A DNA stretch of 46,751 bases from Sediminibacterium sp. (GCA_017983845.1 JAGOAO010000014.1:1-46751); one strand, 5' to 3'. Positions 8,724-17,619 are shown, counted from the first letter of the stretch. Notes: generated by a model not told the origin, from the letters alone. Numbers and translations: made by a program.

Positions 8724-9629
8724 ATGAGCATGAATTGTACAGTTTGCGAAAATGTAGCTACTCAAGTGGCGATTGAAAGTCAAGATTTTTCATTAACACA
8801 GGAGGCATTTTCAATTCATCATTGTCCACAATGTAGTCTTAGGTTTACATTACCAGTACCAAGTCCATCTGAGATAGGAAAGTATTATAAGTTTGTCGAA
8901 TATATTTCTCATACAGATGTAAAAGAAGGTTGGATGAACCTTTTATACCATAAAGTAAGAACCAAAACTTTGGCTCAAAAAACCAAATGGGTTCAATCCT
9001 TATTTACGGGTCATAAAGGGCATTTATTAGACATAGGCGCTGGCACAGGCGCTTTTGTAAATGCAATGAAAGAGAAGGATTGGAAAGTGACGGGATTAGA
9101 ACCTGATGCTTCAACTAGGGAAAAAGCATTCGAGAACTATAAAATTCAATTACAATCTGCAGAAACTTTATTTGAATTACCAGAAAACGAATATGAAGTC
9201 ATTAGCATGTGGCATGTTTTAGAACACGTTCATGCATTGAAACCTTACTTAAATCAATGTTTCAAATGCCTAAAGCAAAACGGCAGACTCATTATAGCTG
9301 TACCTAACTATACAAGTTTTGATGCCAAATATTATTCAAAATATTGGGCAGCTTACGACTTGCCTAGGCATTTATACCATTTTTCACCTGCCTCTATGGC
9401 GACACTAATGGATCAAATTGGTTTTGAAATCGTTTCCATTAAGCCAATGTGGTATGATAGTTTTTATGTGAGTTTGTTAAGCGAAAAACACAAACAATCT
9501 GGTAAATTAGGTATGATCCTTGCATTCATTATTGGAGGTATATCTAATCTACTTGCATTATCAGATCCATCTAAAGCGAGTAGTATTATCTATGAAGTAA
9601 AAAAGAAATTAGTAACTGAGTATCGCTAG
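8724..9629 (+). CDS. Class I SAM-dependent methyltransferase with N-terminal zinc ribbon
   Basis: 301 residues. Two Cys pairs (C5-x2-C8 and C34-x2-C37) look like a zinc ribbon. A Rossmann methyltransferase domain follows, with SAM motif I LLDIGAGTGAF (101-111), the acidic end of strand 2 at Glu126, and the WHVLEHVH segment. A hydrophobic C-terminal patch (about 258-276) could contact the membrane. The pattern matches the group often found near cell-surface sugar genes, but the substrate is unknown. The ATG directly follows the stop of the HU-like gene, making it the last gene of the TPR/barrel/HU operon. Its TAG shares four bases (CTAG) with the stop of the convergent gene. Confidence 0.85.
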   Translation: MSMNCTVCENVATQVAIESQDFSLTQEAFSIHHCPQCSLRFTLPVPSPSEIGKYYKFVEYISHTDVKEGWMNLLYHKVRTKTLAQKTKWVQSLFTGHKGHLLDIGAGTGAFVNAMKEKDWKVTGLEPDASTREKAFENYKIQLQSAETLFELPENEYEVISMWHVLEHVHALKPYLNQCFKCLKQNGRLIIAVPNYTSFDAKYYSKYWAAYDLPRHLYHFSPASMATLMDQIGFEIVSIKPMWYDSFYVSLLSEKHKQSGKLGMILAFIIGGISNLLALSDPSKASSIIYEVKKKLVTEYR

Positions 9630-10447
9630 TTCAATGCTACTTCAACAATCACTGGCCAACATTTTCCAGTTAAGAAAAAGGTATTTGTAGATTTTTTATA
9701 GGCAATTCCATTCAATACATAACCGCCATCTATCGTCAAGGGATTGTATTGTACTTTTGCTTGTGCAAGTAAATTATTGCAATCTATTTTATGTGTAATC
9801 ATTCCTGTAATGGCATCAATCACTACAATTTCATTTTGGCCATATACATTTGCGTAAATTTTACCATCCACATACTCTAATTCATTGAGCATACTTTGAT
9901 AACCATATTGATGAAATACACCCAATGTTTTTTGAATTTCAAAAGTATTTGGGTCCACAAAATAGAGATTACTACTGCCTGTTGAAACAATCAAGGAACT
10001 GTCATTATGCGTTAATCCCCAACCTTCATAAGGCCAATTGAATTCATTCACTTTTTTCAAACTGGTTGCATCATACACAAAAACTTTGTGTTCTTCCCAA
10101 GTGAGTTGGTATAGCTTTCCTTTAAACACAGTGACACCTTCACCAAAATAGGGGGGAGGCAACTTGATTTTTTGTCCAACAGGTTTAAGTTGGTTATCCA
10201 TTTGATACAATACACTCTTGCCTCTTAATCCTGTTCCCTCTATTAATGTATTATTATGCCATTCTAGCCCTTGAGTATAGGCAGTTGTATCATGTGAATA
10301 GACATTCTTTAGCGTATAAGTTTGAACTATTGGGGCACTAATTGCAGTCGTATTTGCAACCTCATTGTTGTTAGAAGAAGTTGCATTGTTTGCATCATTA
10401 CAAGCAATGGCAATCAAACAAATACCTACAAAAAGTAATTTTTTCAT
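9626..10447 (-). CDS. Glutaminyl-peptide cyclotransferase (beta-propeller type), lipoprotein
   Basis: 273 residues. The N-terminus MKKLLFVGICLIAIAC is a lipoprotein signal with Cys16 as the likely lipidated residue, so the enzyme should be anchored in the cell envelope. The body matches the plant/bacterial glutamine cyclotransferase family, a five-bladed propeller: TQGLEWHNNTLIEGTG, YFGEGVTVFKGKLYQLTW and WPYEGWGLTHNDSSLIVS. The family turns N-terminal Gln of peptides into pyroglutamate, which protects exported proteins from aminopeptidases. It lies 6 bases after ychF on the same strand and is probably co-transcribed with it. Confidence 0.88.
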   Translation of the reverse strand: MKKLLFVGICLIAIACNDANNATSSNNNEVANTTAISAPIVQTYTLKNVYSHDTTAYTQGLEWHNNTLIEGTGLRGKSVLYQMDNQLKPVGQKIKLPPPYFGEGVTVFKGKLYQLTWEEHKVFVYDATSLKKVNEFNWPYEGWGLTHNDSSLIVSTGSSNLYFVDPNTFEIQKTLGVFHQYGYQSMLNELEYVDGKIYANVYGQNEIVVIDAITGMITHKIDCNNLLAQAKVQYNPLTIDGGYVLNGIAYKKSTNTFFLTGKCWPVIVEVALN

Positions 10448-10453
10448 TTAATA

Positions 10454-11551
10454 TTATACGTTGAATCTAAAATGCATCACATCACCATCTTTTACAATGT
10501 ATTCTTTACCCTCTATTCTTAGTTTACCATTGTCTCTGCAAGCTGCCTCACTCTTGAATTTAATAAAGTCTTCAAAAGCAATGACCTCTGCCTTGATAAA
10601 TCCTTTTTCAAAATCGGTATGGATCACACTTGCTGCCTGTGGCGCTTTCCAACCTGAACCAATTGTCCAAGCACGTACTTCTTGCACACCAGCAGTAAAA
10701 TAGGTTTCTAATTTCAATAATTTATATGCAGTTTGAATCAATCTGTTTAATGCAGGCTCTTTCATTTGGTATTCTTCCATGAATAAAGCTTTATCATCTG
10801 CATCTTCTAATTCAGAAATTTGTGCTTCTATATTATTACACATCACAATGACTTCTGCACCTTCTTGTTTTGCCATAGCTACCAATTGTTCAGAAAAGGC
10901 ATTTCCTGTATGCATTGAAGCCTCGTCTACATTGGCAACATACATGACTGGCTTAGCAGTTAATAAAAAGATATCCGCAATCGCTAAATAGTCTTCTTTA
11001 GATAAATCCAATGAACGAATGCTTTTACCATCTTCTAAATGGGCCTTACATTTTTGTAAAACTTCTAGTTCCACTTTCGCCTTTGGATCTGTTTTAGCCA
11101 TTTTCTCGGTTCGTTGCATCTTTTTCTCAACACTATCCAAATCCTTCAATTGCAACTCAGTTTCAATGATATCTTTATCTCCAATTGGATTGATCTTGCC
11201 TTCTTCTCTCAATACATTCTCGTCTTCGAAACAACGAATCACATGAATAATTGCACTCACTTCTCTAATATTCGCTAGGAATTTATTACCCAAACCTTCT
11301 CCTTTACTTGCACCTTTCACTAATCCAGCAATGTCCACAATTTCTAATTGAGTAGGGACTACTCTTGTAGGATTAATCAATTCCGCCAATTGACTGATAC
11401 GAATATCTGGCACATCTACTAAACCTACATTTGGCTCAATGGTACAAAAACGATAATTACTTGCTTGTGCTTTTGCACTATTGCTAACTGCGTTAAATAA
11501 GGTTGATTTGCCTACGTTGGGTAAACCCACAATTCCTGCCTGTAAAGCCAT
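10454..11551 (-). CDS. ychF: Ribosome-binding ATPase YchF/Ola1
   Basis: 365 residues, the standard YchF length. The P-loop is GLPNVGKST (9-17). The G3 region is DIAGLVKGASKGEGLGNKFL. The G4 motif is NVDE instead of NKxD, which in this family explains the preference for ATP over GTP. A helical coiled-coil insert follows the G3 region and the protein ends in a TGS domain (VMHFRFNV). YchF associates with ribosomes and is linked to stress and translation control. A TATTTTTG element lies 25 bases upstream of the ATG. The cyclotransferase gene follows after 6 bases. Confidence 0.97.
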   Translation of the reverse strand: MALQAGIVGLPNVGKSTLFNAVSNSAKAQASNYRFCTIEPNVGLVDVPDIRISQLAELINPTRVVPTQLEIVDIAGLVKGASKGEGLGNKFLANIREVSAIIHVIRCFEDENVLREEGKINPIGDKDIIETELQLKDLDSVEKKMQRTEKMAKTDPKAKVELEVLQKCKAHLEDGKSIRSLDLSKEDYLAIADIFLLTAKPVMYVANVDEASMHTGNAFSEQLVAMAKQEGAEVIVMCNNIEAQISELEDADDKALFMEEYQMKEPALNRLIQTAYKLLKLETYFTAGVQEVRAWTIGSGWKAPQAASVIHTDFEKGFIKAEVIAFEDFIKFKSEAACRDNGKLRIEGKEYIVKDGDVMHFRFNV

Positions 11552-11575
11552 GGTATTAAGATTGTTTTATGGCTG

Positions 11576-11583
11576 CAAAAATA
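11576..11583 (-). promoter_or_regulatory. Candidate -7 promoter element TATTTTTG for ychF
   Basis: TAnnTTTG match in the divergent gap between ychF and the SpmA-SpmB gene, on the ychF strand. It predicts a leader of about 20 bases. The adjoining bases (GCAG) are the same as at the pyrophosphatase promoter candidate. Confidence 0.4.
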
Positions 11584-11631
11584 CAATTCTAATTGCAAAA
11601 TGGGCTATATTAGTACCATAAACAATTAGAT

Positions 11632-12864
11632 ATGGCATTGAATATCATTTGGATCGCGTTTTTTGTGATTGCTTTTGTAGTGGCACTGTGTAAATTGATC
11701 TTTTTAGGAGATACAGAGATATTCAAACTGCTAGCAGATGGCTTATTTGATTCAGCAAAATCTTCGGTAATGGATGTGGCATTCCCACTTGCTGGCACCA
11801 TGGTGTTCTTTTTAGGTTTGATGAATATTGCTGAAAAAGCGGGGGCCATTCAGAAATTAGCAAAATGGATGAACCCATTTTTAAGTAGGTTATTTCCAGA
11901 AGTACCACAAAATCACCCGGCAATGGGTCAAATGGTCATGAATTTTAGTGCGAATATGCTTGGATTAGACAATGCTGCAACACCATTTGGCTTAAAAGCA
12001 ATGGAAAGTCTTCAAAGTCTAAATCCTGAAAAAGAAAAGGCAACGAATGCACAGATCATGTTTTTAGTATTGCATACAAGTGGATTAACTGTTATTCCAT
12101 TAACGATCATATCTTATCGTCTAGCAGCCGGTTCACAAGATGCAGCTAGTATTTTTATACCATGTGTACTTGCGACCATTGGCACTACCTTAGCTTCTAT
12201 TATTATGGTTGGATTATACCAAAAATTAAAGTGGGATAGGGTATTAATAAGTTGGTTAGCTGGATTGGTAATTTTGATGGGGACTGTTTTGTTTGCAGTG
12301 AATAGCCTGACGCCAATACAAAAAGAACTTTTCTCCAAAATCGCAGGATCAAGTATTTTAATCGCAATTGTTGTTGCTATTATTTTAGGTGGTGCTTATA
12401 AAAAGGTATCCGTATTTGATGCATTTATAGAAGGAGCAAAAAATGGTTTTGATGTAATTATTAAAATCATTCCATATTTAGTTGCAATGCTTGTTGCTAT
12501 CAGAGTATTTAGAGATAGTGGTGCCATGGTTTATGTACTAAATGCCTTGACATTCATCATTCAATTAACTGGTATCAATACTGAATTTGTAGGCGCTTTA
12601 CCTGTAGCCATTATGAAACCATTGAGTGGGAGTGGCGCAAGAGGGATGATGTTGGATATATTCCAAACACAAGGCCCAGATTCTTTTGTAGGTAAATTGG
12701 CATCCATATTCCAGGGCTCCGCAGATACTACTTTTTATATTATCGCCTTGTATTTTGGAAGCGTTGGGATTAAGAAAGTAAGGTATGCCGTGTGGGCAGG
12801 TTTATTTGCTGATTTAATAGGAGTCGTGATTGCCATCTTTATTGGCTATTCCTTTTTCCATTAA
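11632..12864 (+). CDS. SpmA-SpmB fusion, nucleoside-recognition (Gate) membrane protein
   Basis: 410 residues, strongly hydrophobic with roughly ten membrane helices. The N-terminal half matches spore maturation protein A (AKSSVMDVAFPLAGTMVFF, MNFSANMLGLDNAATPFGLKA). The C-terminal half matches SpmB (FDAFIEGAKNGFDVIIKIIPYLVAML, LSGSGARGMMLDIF, FQGSADTTFYIIALYFGS). In Bacillus and Clostridium the two are separate proteins needed for spore-core dehydration; here they form one chain. The Gate domain suggests solute transport, but the substrate is unknown. No other sporulation gene is present. The gene is single; the convergent EVE gene ends 2 bases after its stop. Confidence 0.9.
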   Translation: MALNIIWIAFFVIAFVVALCKLIFLGDTEIFKLLADGLFDSAKSSVMDVAFPLAGTMVFFLGLMNIAEKAGAIQKLAKWMNPFLSRLFPEVPQNHPAMGQMVMNFSANMLGLDNAATPFGLKAMESLQSLNPEKEKATNAQIMFLVLHTSGLTVIPLTIISYRLAAGSQDAASIFIPCVLATIGTTLASIIMVGLYQKLKWDRVLISWLAGLVILMGTVLFAVNSLTPIQKELFSKIAGSSILIAIVVAIILGGAYKKVSVFDAFIEGAKNGFDVIIKIIPYLVAMLVAIRVFRDSGAMVYVLNALTFIIQLTGINTEFVGALPVAIMKPLSGSGARGMMLDIFQTQGPDSFVGKLASIFQGSADTTFYIIALYFGSVGIKKVRYAVWAGLFADLIGVVIAIFIGYSFFH

Positions 12865-12866
12865 CC

Positions 12867-13277
12867 TTATTTGCCTTCACTCATTTTCATGACTTCTTCC
12901 CATTCTGCATCGGTAACAGGCTGTACGGACAAACGTCCGAGTCTAACCAATGCCATTTCTGACAAATTGGTATTGGCCTTCACATCGGCTAGTTTAACTG
13001 GATGTTTTAATTTTTTATGTGGCGCAAAGTCTACTGCCAACCAAGCAGTTTCTTCGGTGGTAGGATCTTGGTAAGCTTCTTTAACTACTTTAGCGATCCC
13101 GACAATTTCCATTCCTTCATTGCTATGATACCAAAAAGCTAAATCCCCTTTTTTCATAGATCTAAGGTTGTTTCTAGCACCATAATTTCTGACGCCATCC
13201 CAAAAAGTACGTTTGTCTTTATTGAATTGATCCCAAGAATATTTAAAAGGTTCTGATTTGATTAACCAATAAGCCAT
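12867..13277 (-). CDS. EVE domain-containing protein
   Basis: 136 residues, almost entirely one EVE domain: MAYWLIKSEPFKYSWDQF at the start, TFWDGVRNYGARNNLRSMKKGD in the middle, then WYHSNEGMEIVGIAKV. The arrangement is like the bacterial homologues of human THYN1. The fold is PUA-like, and EVE domains are thought to bind modified bases in DNA or RNA. No restriction or modification gene lies nearby, so this looks like the stand-alone housekeeping form. It is apparently a single gene, convergent with the SpmA-SpmB gene. Confidence 0.93.
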   Translation of the reverse strand: MAYWLIKSEPFKYSWDQFNKDKRTFWDGVRNYGARNNLRSMKKGDLAFWYHSNEGMEIVGIAKVVKEAYQDPTTEETAWLAVDFAPHKKLKHPVKLADVKANTNLSEMALVRLGRLSVQPVTDAEWEEVMKMSEGK

Positions 13278-13364
13278 AGCAAAGTTTTTATGTTATTAAT
13301 AACAGTGATTTTAATAAATTGTTGAGCAGTGAAGCGCTATAAAAAATAGGCTATAAAACTTAAT

Positions 13365-14084
13365 CTAGTAGCCACTAGCAAGGACATCCGCCAAATGAAT
13401 GACTTTTATTTTTTGCCCATTGTGATTGATACGGCCATCTAAATGCATTAAACAACTCATGTCTGTACTAATAATATATTCAGCTTCAGTGGCAATGGCA
13501 TTGTCAATTTTTTGATCCGCCATCGCTACACTAATCGTATCATATTTTACTGCAAAACTTCCTCCGAATCCACAACAGGTTTCATTGTCATTCATCTCTA
13601 CCAATTCCAAACCTTGCACATTGCTCAACAATGCTCTAGGCTCTGCCTTGATATTGCATTCTCTTAATCCCGCACAACTATCATGATAAGTTGCCTTACC
13701 ATTAAATTGGGCACCTAGATCTGTGATATTTAAAATTTTCACTAAGAATTCAGACAATTCAACTATTTGACCAGCTACTTTTTTCGCAGGACTTTGATAT
13801 GCGTTGTTCTCGAATAATTTACCATAATTGTTTCTGACAAATCCAGCGCAACTTGCACTAGGACTCACAATGTAATCTGCTCCATCAAAATCTTGCACAA
13901 ACTTAGTACATACATCTTTTGATTCACCCCAGAATCCAGCATTGAATGCTGGTTGACCACAGCAGGTTTGTTGGGTATTGTATTGCACAGTGCATCCAGC
14001 TTTCTCCAATACTTTTACAGTATTAAAAGCAACTTGAGGATATAGTTGATCTATAAAGCAGGGGATAAAGAGTTGAACTGTCAT
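13365..14084 (-). CDS. lutA: LutA/YkgE-type (Fe-S)-binding oxidoreductase subunit
   Basis: 239 residues, the usual LutA length, with two CCG domains. The first has FIPCFIDQLYP with QQTCCGQPAFN. The second has SCAGLRECN with NETCCGFGGSF. The Cys residues of these motifs ligate iron-sulfur clusters in the heterodisulfide-reductase-related family. LutA normally works with LutB and LutC to oxidise L-lactate to pyruvate. Neither partner is adjacent, so they must lie elsewhere or this subunit has another partner. A stem-loop at 14116-14149 separates it from the upstream gene, so it is probably transcribed alone. Confidence 0.88.
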   Translation of the reverse strand: MTVQLFIPCFIDQLYPQVAFNTVKVLEKAGCTVQYNTQQTCCGQPAFNAGFWGESKDVCTKFVQDFDGADYIVSPSASCAGFVRNNYGKLFENNAYQSPAKKVAGQIVELSEFLVKILNITDLGAQFNGKATYHDSCAGLRECNIKAEPRALLSNVQGLELVEMNDNETCCGFGGSFAVKYDTISVAMADQKIDNAIATEAEYIISTDMSCLMHLDGRINHNGQKIKVIHLADVLASGY

Positions 14085-14115
14085 GATTAAAAATACAAAT
14101 TTGTTTCAATAAAAT

Positions 14116-14149
14116 AAAAAGGCACCCTTTGAGTAAAGAATGCCTTTTT
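14116..14149 (-). terminator. Stem-loop terminator after the pdhA/YfgM-like operon
   Basis: Arms 14116-14130 and 14135-14149 pair through AAAAAGGCA/TGCCTTTTT. There is a 2x2 mismatch, then a further CTTT/AAAG helix, with a GAGT loop. The A/T flanks give a U-run in the leftward transcript. It lies between the YfgM-like gene stop and lutA. Confidence 0.7.
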
Positions 14150-14167
14150 ATATTAATATCATTTTGA

Positions 14168-14818
14168 TTAAGGTTGTACTTGAAGTCTATTGATGTACTT
14201 GTCAATGTTAAAACCTTTCTCAGACTTTGGATAGTTTTGTTTGATCTGCTTATAGATCTCTATAGCAGCGTCATTCTTTCCATTCAATTCTAAGAATGAA
14301 GCAGCACGGAATAAATATTCAGAAGAGATTGCTTCATCTTCAGGAAAATGGGTACCCGCTTTCTTATAGTACTCAATTGCTTCTTCATTCTTTTTTAACT
14401 CAGAATAAGCATCACCTATAGAGCCATAAGCAACCGCTTGAACTTGCTTCGCATTCGTTGAAAAATCTTTCAAATAGTCAATCGCCTTATTATAATCTTT
14501 CAATCTGTAATAACTCATACCTGCATAATACTTAGCTAGGTTAGCTGCTTTAGTACCACCAAATTCTTTGATAATGTATAAAACACCCTTACTTGTGCCA
14601 TCACCATTTAATACCAATTCAGATGAATCATTCGCAAAGTATTTCTCTGCAACATACATTGCATCAGCTGCTTTTGCTTCTAATGGTTTTTGATAAATTT
14701 CTGTATAGCCAAAATAGCCTATCACTGCAATTAAAACAGCTGCAAAGAAATAAACTACTTGTTTTTGATTCTTCTTAATAAAAGCAACTGGTGCTTGTTC
14801 TTGTTGTACTTCGCTCAT
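14168..14818 (-). CDS. YfgM-like single-pass TPR protein
   Basis: 216 residues. A short cytoplasmic N-terminus is followed by one membrane helix (about 21-41, VVYFFAAVLIAVIGYFGYTEIY). The remaining domain, probably periplasmic, carries TPR units (AKYYAGMSYYRLKDYNKAIDYL, AYGSIGDAYSELKKNEEAIEYY, FRAASFLELNGKNDAAIEIY). This layout resembles YfgM, an ancillary periplasmic chaperone at the Sec translocon, and other Bacteroidota TPR anchor proteins. The exact role is unknown. It starts 16 bases after pdhA on the same strand and is closed by a stem-loop. Confidence 0.82.
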   Translation of the reverse strand: MSEVQQEQAPVAFIKKNQKQVVYFFAAVLIAVIGYFGYTEIYQKPLEAKAADAMYVAEKYFANDSSELVLNGDGTSKGVLYIIKEFGGTKAANLAKYYAGMSYYRLKDYNKAIDYLKDFSTNAKQVQAVAYGSIGDAYSELKKNEEAIEYYKKAGTHFPEDEAISSEYLFRAASFLELNGKNDAAIEIYKQIKQNYPKSEKGFNIDKYINRLQVQP

Positions 14819-14834
14819 ATGGGTTGGTTAATAA

Positions 14835-15830
14835 TTAGTCTACAATAAATGGATAATTCTGATCAATATACACATCTTTTAATACTTCGCTATCATCTGG
14901 CCAAGGGCTTTCTTCGGCAAATTTCACTGAAGCTTCTACAATACCATTGATCTTTTCATCAATTTCTTGTAAAGCAGCTTCGGTAGCAAAGTTATTTTCT
15001 AAAATGGTTTTTCTTACTTTAATAATTGGATCCTGGTCTTTGTACTCTTCAACTTCATCCTTAGATCTGTATTTCTGAGGATCAGATACAGAGTGACCTC
15101 TGTAACGATAGGTTTTCATTTCTAATAAAGTAGGGCCTTCGCCATCTCTTGCACGCTTCACAGCTCTAGCAACACCTTCATGCACTAATTCAGGCGTCAT
15201 ACCATCTACTTTATCTGATGGCATATCATATGCATCGGCTAATTTATAGATATCAATTACGTTTGAAGTTCTTTCAATAGACGTACCCATTGCGTAATTA
15301 TTGTTTTCACAAATAAACACGACAGGTAATTTCCAAAGCATGGCAAGATTGAATACTTCATGCAACATACCTTGTCTTGCAGCACCATCTCCGAAGAAAC
15401 ACAATACAACATTTTTAGAACCACGGTATTGTTCAGCAAAGGCTAAACCAGCACCAGTTCCAATTTGTGCACCTACGATACCATGACCACCAAAGAAATT
15501 GTTTGCTTTATCAAAGAAGTGCATACTGCCTCCTTTACCTTTTGAGCAACCAGTTGCTTTACCATATAATTCAGCCATTGCAGCATTTGGGCTCATCCCT
15601 TTTGCCAATGCTAAACCATGGTCACGGTAACCTGTGATGTAGGGGTCTTCATGATTCGTTGCAGTCATACAACCGGCAGCAATTGCTTCCTGACCATTGT
15701 ACACGTGGAAGAATCCGCGGATTTTACCCGCCATTTTATACATTTCTTCTGATTTTGATTCGAATTGACGAATTAATTGCATCAATTCATACCAATACAG
15801 GTAGGTTTCTTTAGAAAATTTTTGCGCCAC
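14835..15830 (-). CDS. pdhA: Pyruvate dehydrogenase E1 component, alpha subunit
   Basis: 331 residues, typical for the alpha chain of a heterotetrameric pyruvate dehydrogenase. It decarboxylates pyruvate with thiamine diphosphate. The ThDP motif starts at GDGAARQG (147-154) and ends at NNNYAMG. The phosphorylation-loop region YRGHSVSDPQKYR is conserved. The start codon is GTG; no suitable ATG lies nearby, and family proteins begin at this point. A TATATTTG promoter element lies 20 bases upstream. The beta subunit and a partner E2 are not adjacent; the gene is followed 16 bases later by the YfgM-like TPR gene. Confidence 0.95.
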   Translation of the reverse strand: MAQKFSKETYLYWYELMQLIRQFESKSEEMYKMAGKIRGFFHVYNGQEAIAAGCMTATNHEDPYITGYRDHGLALAKGMSPNAAMAELYGKATGCSKGKGGSMHFFDKANNFFGGHGIVGAQIGTGAGLAFAEQYRGSKNVVLCFFGDGAARQGMLHEVFNLAMLWKLPVVFICENNNYAMGTSIERTSNVIDIYKLADAYDMPSDKVDGMTPELVHEGVARAVKRARDGEGPTLLEMKTYRYRGHSVSDPQKYRSKDEVEEYKDQDPIIKVRKTILENNFATEAALQEIDEKINGIVEASVKFAEESPWPDDSEVLKDVYIDQNYPFIVD

Positions 15831-15850
15831 AGTCCTTTATTTTTGAGTAG

Positions 15851-15858
15851 CAAATATA
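15851..15858 (-). promoter_or_regulatory. Candidate -7 promoter element TATATTTG for pdhA
   Basis: TAnnTTTG match in the 52-base gap between pruA and pdhA, 20 bases before the GTG start. It suggests pdhA is transcribed independently of pruA. Confidence 0.42.
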
Positions 15859-15882
15859 GTATTTTAAGACTAAAATACGCCC

Positions 15883-17514
15883 TTATGCTTCGTTTAAAAA
15901 TGGATATTTATAATCGGTTGGAGGGTTGAAAGTCTCCTTAATTGTTCTAGCACTTAACCAGCGGTATAAATTCAAAGCACTACCTGCTTTATCGTTGGTT
16001 CCAGAACCTCTAGCTCCGCCAAATGGTTGTTGTCCAACTACTGCTCCAGTAGGCTTATCATTGATATAAAAATTACCCGCTGCATGACGTAAAATATTGG
16101 TAGCCAATTCAATAGAAGCTCTATCTTGTGAAATAATTGAACCGGTCAAAGCATATTTAGACGTACTATCTAATAATTTCAACGTCTTTTCAAACTGATT
16201 GGCAGGGTAAGTATAAATGGTCAAGACTGGCCCAAATATCTCTTCGCACATGGTCAATGACTTTGCATTTTTAGTATCTATCACCGTAGGCTCAACAAAC
16301 CATCCTTTAGATTTATTCAAATTACCACCGACAAGAATCTTTGATTGCTTGTCTTTTTTAACTGCAGCAATGTATTTTGAGATATTGTTGAATGACTTTT
16401 CATCGATGACTGCATTCACAAAATTGCTAAAATCTTCTACCGTACCCATCTTCATAGATTGTACTGTTTTAACCAATTTAGCTTTGACTGCCACTGCTAA
16501 ATTACTAGGGATATAAGCTCTAGATGCTGCTGAACATTTTTGGCCTTGGTACTCAAAAGCACCTCTAGCCAAAGCAGTTACTACAGTATCCACATCTGCA
16601 GTAGGGTGCACCATCACAAAATCCTTCCCACCTGTCTCACCAACAATTCTTGGATAAGATTTATATCTTGGAATGTTTTCACCAATCTGCTTCCACATAT
16701 GATTAAAGACACCAGTTGATCCAGTAAAATGTACGCCTGCAAAATCAGGATGTTTGAAACAAACTTCACCCACTGTCGGGCCATCTGTGTACACGATGTT
16801 GATCACGCTATCTGGCAATCCAGCTTCTTTTAAAATGCGCATGAATAATTGTGCAGAATAGATCTGTGTATTCGCTGGTTTCCAAACTACTACATTACCA
16901 CACATTGCAGCGGATGCAGGTAAATTACCACCAATAGCTGTAAAATTAAATGGAGTAATTGCCAACACAAATCCTTCTAAACCTCTCCATTCCATTCTAT
17001 TGTGCATACCTGGAGAAGAGATAGGTTGTTGCTGATATATTTGACTTAAAAAATGCACGTTGAATCTTAAAAAATCAATCAACTCACAAGCAGCATCAAT
17101 CTCTGCTTGGTAGGCGTTTTTACTTTGACCTAACATGGTCGCCGCATTCATTTCGAACCTATATTTTGTAGCCAATAAATCGGCCGCTTTTAAGAAGATA
17201 TGAGCTCTTGACTCCCATGTCATATTTGACCAATTTTCACGCACTTTTAAAGCGGATTCAATTGCTTTTTCTACATGTATTTTAGTGCCAATATGGAATT
17301 GACCAAGCACATGTTTAGTCTCATGTGGTGGATGTATTGACATTGTTTTTCCAGTACGAACCGCTTTACCATTGATATACATTGGAATGTCCATTGTTTT
17401 TTTCTTTAAAGAAGCTAAAGCATCTTTTAAAGACTTACGTTCTGGAGATCCAGGTGCATAACTTAAGACTGGCTCATTAGCCGGTAGAGGATAATTAAAA
17501 TAACCTAATTGCAT
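15883..17514 (-). CDS. pruA: L-glutamate gamma-semialdehyde dehydrogenase
   Basis: 543 residues, matching the group of delta-1-pyrroline-5-carboxylate dehydrogenases shared with mitochondria (human ALDH4A1-like length). It oxidises glutamate semialdehyde to glutamate with NAD+, the second step of proline breakdown. The catalytic Cys327 lies in YQGQKCSAASR and the general-base Glu293 in VGETGGKDF. FTGSTGVFNHMW and ITPFNFTAIGGNLP are the NAD-binding segments. A proline dehydrogenase (PutA-like) domain is absent, so that step is encoded elsewhere. The gene stands alone upstream of pdhA and is divergent from the GlmU-like gene. Confidence 0.95.
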   Translation of the reverse strand: MQLGYFNYPLPANEPVLSYAPGSPERKSLKDALASLKKKTMDIPMYINGKAVRTGKTMSIHPPHETKHVLGQFHIGTKIHVEKAIESALKVRENWSNMTWESRAHIFLKAADLLATKYRFEMNAATMLGQSKNAYQAEIDAACELIDFLRFNVHFLSQIYQQQPISSPGMHNRMEWRGLEGFVLAITPFNFTAIGGNLPASAAMCGNVVVWKPANTQIYSAQLFMRILKEAGLPDSVINIVYTDGPTVGEVCFKHPDFAGVHFTGSTGVFNHMWKQIGENIPRYKSYPRIVGETGGKDFVMVHPTADVDTVVTALARGAFEYQGQKCSAASRAYIPSNLAVAVKAKLVKTVQSMKMGTVEDFSNFVNAVIDEKSFNNISKYIAAVKKDKQSKILVGGNLNKSKGWFVEPTVIDTKNAKSLTMCEEIFGPVLTIYTYPANQFEKTLKLLDSTSKYALTGSIISQDRASIELATNILRHAAGNFYINDKPTGAVVGQQPFGGARGSGTNDKAGSALNLYRWLSARTIKETFNPPTDYKYPFLNEA

Positions 17515-17594
17515 AATGTAATTATTAGAGCACGAAAATAAGCATTAAATTAACATGCGTTAGGAACTTATCTAATTTGCTTTTGACTTTACTG

Positions 17595-17602
17595 TATTTT
17601 TG
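17595..17602 (+). promoter_or_regulatory. Candidate -7 promoter element TATTTTTG for the GlmU-like gene
   Basis: TAnnTTTG match 17 bases before the ATG at 17620. A TTTG at 17576-17579 could be the -33 element, but the spacing of 15 is shorter than usual. Confidence 0.4.
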
Positions 17603-17619
17603 TCCATAAACCATTGCAT

